A DNA stretch of 7,584 bases from Syntrophaceae bacterium. GTDB taxonomy: Bacteria; Desulfobacterota; Syntrophia; Syntrophales; Smithellaceae. A program made the position numbers and the translations under genes. The DNA is taken from the NCBI GenBank assembly GCA_003506745.1, contig DNYQ01000233.1, forward strand, positions 8,324 to 15,907, read 5' to 3'. The notes under the pieces are model-generated. The model had not been told where the DNA came from, did no database searches, and saw nothing but the letters and a program-made list of their open reading frames with translations. Below, one piece after another: positions 3,966-7,584 of this stretch (within the stretch, counting starts at the first letter, position 1; every line of letters begins with the position of its first letter).

Positions 3966-6839
3966 TTATAATTTACCTTCGACTAACCGCTGCTCTTCCG
4001 GTGTCAGGCCGTAAAGTTCGTAAACCAGGGAGTCAATCTTGCATTCGGTGCTGGCAATATCATCCTGAATTATCTTTTTACTTTGGCTATCCAGTCCGGT
4101 CTGTTGCAAGGCTTTGTGATATTTCAGCATAGCATCAACGAGTGCAACCATGTCGTCGTGCTTCTGCTTTTCGGCGGGGTTTTCAAGGGCGATAGTACGA
4201 ATGGGGAGTTGTCCTAAATTTACTTTCTTTACTTCTGCAAAAACTCTCCCTTTCTCAGGTACTATTGATTGGTAGACAAAAATAAACAGTTTTGAATTCA
4301 AAATCCCAAGAAGAAATTTATGATCAAGACCGTTTTTCAATTCTATGTTGTAAATGTTGTTTAAGTTGCAATACCTGTCTTCATCTAAAGTAGCTCTGAT
4401 TTTATCTGAGGTTTGCCTAAGAATTATTTTGGTTCTGTCAAATGGAGCTGTAACCCTTGGTTCAGCTAACCATTTTCCATACTTTATAAACCTTTCTTCA
4501 ATTGGCTTAGTTGTATATCTGTCGATATCTTTGCCAATCAAATATTGTTTAAATATTTCTGATGATTTCGTCTTGCTATCAAAAATTCGTTCTGTAACAG
4601 TAGATTCCGTTTGCTTCGGTACACCTTTGCCTTTTTGATAAGGTTTTATCCCCATTATTATTTCAGCTATTTCCTTCAACTTAACAGTAGATATTGAAAT
4701 CTTTTCTACAAAATTCTTATCCAAAGTTACATTAAATTCACTTCTAATATTTGCTACAAATTCAGATTGCGATTTGATCTTAAAATCGATATCAGCAAAA
4801 TCTTCCATTTTTCTAATCGTTGCATGGCGCACTTTATGATCTTTTGTAAAGTTTTTAGATATCTGAAAAACACACGTATCACCCGTGTCGGCACTTTCAA
4901 AAACTTTATAATTTAAAAGCAATATGTAATCTATGTTGTTCTTAAGTATCAGATCTCGAATATTTTTAAAATAATGCTGCGCAAGAAATACAGCAGGGGT
5001 AATATATGAGATACGTCCATCTTGCTTTAAAAGGTTGATTCCTTTTTCGATGAATATCGAAAACATATTTAACTGATACTCATATGAACAATACTTACTT
5101 TCAATATAACTTCTGTACTGTTCTTCAAAAACGGATCCGCCAACATACGGGGGGTTTCCTATAACCGCATCAAATCCGCTATCAGCCATAATCGCCTTAA
5201 ATTCAGTATTCCAGTCAAAGGCGTTGATCTTTAGCTTTTGCTCCATATCAAATAACGAGCCTTGCTGATCATCGTAAAAATCCCGCCCTATCAAACTATT
5301 TCCACATTTGACGTTGCCGTCAAGGTCGGGCAGAAGTCTTTCGTGAAAAAGCTCCGTTTGCAGGCTGTGTCTGTTCTGTCCTTCCAGGCATTTCAGAAGC
5401 AGCGACAAACGCGCCACTTCCACGGCCTGGCTGTCAATATCGACGCCGTGGATGTTGTTGAGGAGTATTTTCTTGCGCTCCGCCAGCGAAAGCCGATAAT
5501 TGTCATGGTCATCCTTAATCAGCGGTTTGTTCTTGCCTGTATATTTTTCGGGATTGTTGGCCTTGTGCCAATCCAGATGCCAGTCCAGCAGGCATTGATA
5601 AGCGTTAATGAGGAACGCGCCGGAACCGCAAGCCGGATCAAGAATTTTGATTTTCGCGGCGGTATCCGGCTTTTTGCCTTCCAGCAACCGGCCAACTGTG
5701 TTTTTTACAATATAATCGACAATATATTCCGGCGTGTAAAATACCCCGCCCGCTTTTTTGACTTCCGGCTTTTCCTCTACGGTCAGGCCACGCTCGCCGA
5801 TTTCAATCACCTTGCCCAAAAATCGTTCATAAACCTGCCCCAAAATATCGGCGGGCATGACGGCAAAAGCGTAAGGGCCTCCCGGCCAGTAAAGCCGGTC
5901 AATAATTTTTATCAAGGGTTCATCTTCAATGATAATTTTACAAGAAATGTCGTCAAAGTCTTCTCTGTCACTTTCTTTTTTAAAGTGGAAAAGGCCCGAA
6001 TTGTATCGTTCATCCGCCTGGCGGAAAAGAGCAAGCAACCCTTTGTAAATATTAGGTTTGCTTTTCAGCTTTAAAATCCTGCCATAGCTTTCAATATCCC
6101 GGTCTTCGCATATACGCAGAAAAATTATCCGATCGATGGTCTTTTGTACCAATTCATTAAGCAGGCGGGGAGTAAGATCGGCGTTATTGATATATATATT
6201 TTCAGCGAGGGCTTGACGCCACTTTTCAATATCGGCTAAAAATAGCGCGTCAACAGTAACATCGCCTTTTGCGCCCTTTTTTACCCCAGGTACGTTTTCA
6301 AGGCTTCCCGCAAGTACGCTTTCACGGGAAAAATAACGCCAAATGTCATCCCAGCGGTCAAGGTAATCCGTATATTGGCATGACAGTGACGAAACCATTG
6401 CGGTATTGATTTGATCTTCGTCTTTAGGGGCCTTGCCGCGACCGAGATAGACTTGGAATTCTTCGAAATCGGTCAAAATAGTAACGGTATGATTGGCGCT
6501 GTAAGCGTACCTGCGGGCCTGAATCGCATGTTTGCATTGCGCCGCGAGATTTTCAGAAGGTTTTTTAGCTTCCACATAAAATTCTTTGCCAGCGCCCAAG
6601 TTAAAACGATAATCGGCCTTGCCCTTACTGCCGTCGTCCTCACGCACCTGGGAATATTCAACCTCAACATCATTACTGGCCATTGCCCAGCCAAGAGCGT
6701 CAAAAAAAGGATTGAGAAACTTCTCGCGCACGGTTGCTTCATTGTAAGCCCGTTTTTCGCTGGCGGTTTTTTCAGCATATGACCCTTTAAACAGCTCGAT
6801 CAAACCTTTGACCTTTTCTTTTCCTTCTTCCTTCGTCAC
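3966..6839 (-). CDS. Single-chain restriction-modification enzyme, type IIG-like (PD-(D/E)xK nuclease + N6-adenine methylase)
   Basis: A 957-residue enzyme predicted to methylate adenine at a specific DNA site and to cut DNA lacking that mark. Residues 30-135 resemble the HsdR_N-type nuclease domain, with Asp76, Glu90 and Lys92 in ADYRFN/FYVEAKK forming the PD-(D/E)xK core. Residues 200-350 are a helical connector. The gamma-type methylase domain follows: motif X-like GVFYTPEYIVDYIV (365-378), SAM-binding DPACGSG (401-407), GVDID (465-469) and catalytic NPPY (562-565). Residues about 720-890 are target-recognition-like, with YLIGKDIDRY (766-775), GILNSKLF (845-852) and a TaqI/Eco57I-like ending; a helical tail closes the protein. 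No helicase domain is present, which argues against type ISP. The GTG start at 6839 has GAGG six bases upstream and lies 17 bases after the 238-aa gene. Bases about 4200-5100 (residues ~580-880) are much more AT-rich than the rest, suggesting exchange of the recognition module. Confidence 0.9.
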   Translation of the reverse strand: MTKEEGKEKVKGLIELFKGSYAEKTASEKRAYNEATVREKFLNPFFDALGWAMASNDVEVEYSQVREDDGSKGKADYRFNLGAGKEFYVEAKKPSENLAAQCKHAIQARRYAYSANHTVTILTDFEEFQVYLGRGKAPKDEDQINTAMVSSLSCQYTDYLDRWDDIWRYFSRESVLAGSLENVPGVKKGAKGDVTVDALFLADIEKWRQALAENIYINNADLTPRLLNELVQKTIDRIIFLRICEDRDIESYGRILKLKSKPNIYKGLLALFRQADERYNSGLFHFKKESDREDFDDISCKIIIEDEPLIKIIDRLYWPGGPYAFAVMPADILGQVYERFLGKVIEIGERGLTVEEKPEVKKAGGVFYTPEYIVDYIVKNTVGRLLEGKKPDTAAKIKILDPACGSGAFLINAYQCLLDWHLDWHKANNPEKYTGKNKPLIKDDHDNYRLSLAERKKILLNNIHGVDIDSQAVEVARLSLLLKCLEGQNRHSLQTELFHERLLPDLDGNVKCGNSLIGRDFYDDQQGSLFDMEQKLKINAFDWNTEFKAIMADSGFDAVIGNPPYVGGSVFEEQYRSYIESKYCSYEYQLNMFSIFIEKGINLLKQDGRISYITPAVFLAQHYFKNIRDLILKNNIDYILLLNYKVFESADTGDTCVFQISKNFTKDHKVRHATIRKMEDFADIDFKIKSQSEFVANIRSEFNVTLDKNFVEKISISTVKLKEIAEIIMGIKPYQKGKGVPKQTESTVTERIFDSKTKSSEIFKQYLIGKDIDRYTTKPIEERFIKYGKWLAEPRVTAPFDRTKIILRQTSDKIRATLDEDRYCNLNNIYNIELKNGLDHKFLLGILNSKLFIFVYQSIVPEKGRVFAEVKKVNLGQLPIRTIALENPAEKQKHDDMVALVDAMLKYHKALQQTGLDSQSKKIIQDDIASTECKIDSLVYELYGLTPEEQRLVEGKL

Positions 6840-6856
6840 GTTGCGCCTCGTTTGTT

Positions 6857-7573
6857 TTATTTGATAATTGTATTATCGCATCCGTCCATTTCAATCTTCC
6901 TAAACGCCGCCTTTAAGCTTTCCTGCGGCAATTCGTTTCTTGGCACGGGCTTCTCCGCCCGCCAGTCTTTTTCGCCGATGGCGCGGAAACGGCGGATGGC
7001 TTCTTCTATGGAATGTCTATTGATTTCAGGATCATGGATGACCATATCCAGGCCGATGCCATAGCGATAAGAGCGGTCCTGGGTAAACGATTCAAAGATG
7101 TCCGGCGGTTCGTTTTGAATGATTTCTCCGGTAATTTTTTCCAGATAGTCGCGAAAGGTCAGGCCGCCGAATTTATCATAGGTAATGACCGGCCTTTCCA
7201 GCATCCGATACATCCGTTGGCCGTTTGACCAGATGGGTTCAAATTTCATTTCTGATTCCGCATTGCGCTCTTCCGGGGTGAGCATGTCCCAGGCGCGGCT
7301 ATGCGCCAGATCCTCGACGGTTTCCCAAAATGCGCTGGCGGCAGTGACAAGGCATACGTTCCAGATGGTCAACCCGTCGCCACCCAAAAAATAGACATCG
7401 GCCCATTGATTATAAATGGCGGGGCGGCCCGGTTCGTCAAGGATGTGGCGGCTGAAAAATTGCCCGCCGTCGCACGCAATATTGTTGCGTATCTTTTGCC
7501 GCAGCCGGACAAAGCTGTCGCGCTGTTTGCGGCGGGGCAAGTGGCAGTAGGGCGTCCGTTTATTGTGTCTCAT
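6857..7573 (-). CDS. Hypothetical protein, 238 aa, first visible gene of the RM operon
   Basis: I do not recognise the family. The N-terminus is basic (RHNKRTPYCHLPRRKQRDSF), followed by PAIYNQWADVYFLGG, GLTIWNVCLVTAASAFWETVEDLA (67-90), a charged stretch with LTPEERNAESEMKFEP (98-113), the segment FGGLTFRDYLEKITGE (125-140), and a conserved-looking part with ESFTQDRSYRYGIGLDMVIH (161-180) leading to EEAIRRFRAIGEKDW (190-204). It is rich in Trp, Tyr and Phe; there is no signal peptide and no obvious nuclease, helicase or methylase motif. The chosen ATG (7573-7571) is the first in the window, but the frame is still open at the window edge and no ribosome site is visible in the 11 bases left, so the true start may lie further upstream. 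The stop is 17 bases before the RM start, so cotranscription is likely; a role in the RM system is inference from position only. Confidence 0.75.
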   Translation of the reverse strand: MRHNKRTPYCHLPRRKQRDSFVRLRQKIRNNIACDGGQFFSRHILDEPGRPAIYNQWADVYFLGGDGLTIWNVCLVTAASAFWETVEDLAHSRAWDMLTPEERNAESEMKFEPIWSNGQRMYRMLERPVITYDKFGGLTFRDYLEKITGEIIQNEPPDIFESFTQDRSYRYGIGLDMVIHDPEINRHSIEEAIRRFRAIGEKDWRAEKPVPRNELPQESLKAAFRKIEMDGCDNTIIK

Positions 7574-7584
7574 AGTCGGTTTCA

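Noticed and set aside
5262..6074. 270-codon plus-strand open frame
   Set aside because: It lies entirely opposite the methylase core, whose motifs are unambiguous; the translation shows no recognisable motif.

Overview
The window is a bacterial chromosomal or plasmid accessory region. Every gene I can support lies on the minus strand, so transcription runs from position 7584 towards 1. Bacterial Shine-Dalgarno sequences, sigma70-like promoters, GTG starts and toxin-antitoxin (TA) modules fit a Gram-negative-type bacterium of moderate GC content. I cannot name the genus. I see no transposase, integrase, tRNA, rRNA or CRISPR array.

Layout in the direction of transcription: (1) 7573-3729 is a tight three-gene restriction-modification (RM) operon. 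It holds an unrecognised 238-aa protein, a 957-aa single-chain RM enzyme (PD-(D/E)xK nuclease, N6-adenine methylase and target-recognition region, type IIG-like) and an unrecognised 68-aa protein. (2) 3702-2530 is a TA-type operon with its own promoter and upstream direct repeats: a RelE/ParE-fold toxin, a XRE-family antitoxin overlapping it, and an unrecognised 157-aa third gene. (3) 2529-2133 has no intact gene. It holds a candidate promoter, an 11-bp perfect inverted repeat and possibly a decayed coding fragment. (4) 2132-1193 is a two-gene unit: an 8-cysteine small zinc-ribbon-like protein and an unrecognised 245-aa protein. (5) 1196-622 is a decayed higB toxin followed by an intact higA antitoxin. 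(6) 522-1 is a hicBA module (antitoxin first) with its own promoter.

Together this looks like a defence or stabilisation island: one RM system and three TA-type modules in 7.6 kb, interleaved with small unknown genes. The main observations are the unknown partners of the RM enzyme, the sharply AT-rich target-recognition part of that enzyme (suggesting module exchange), the third gene of the RelE/XRE operon, and the erosion of higB while higA and its ribosome binding site stay intact. Functional calls rest on motifs read by eye; no database search was possible.
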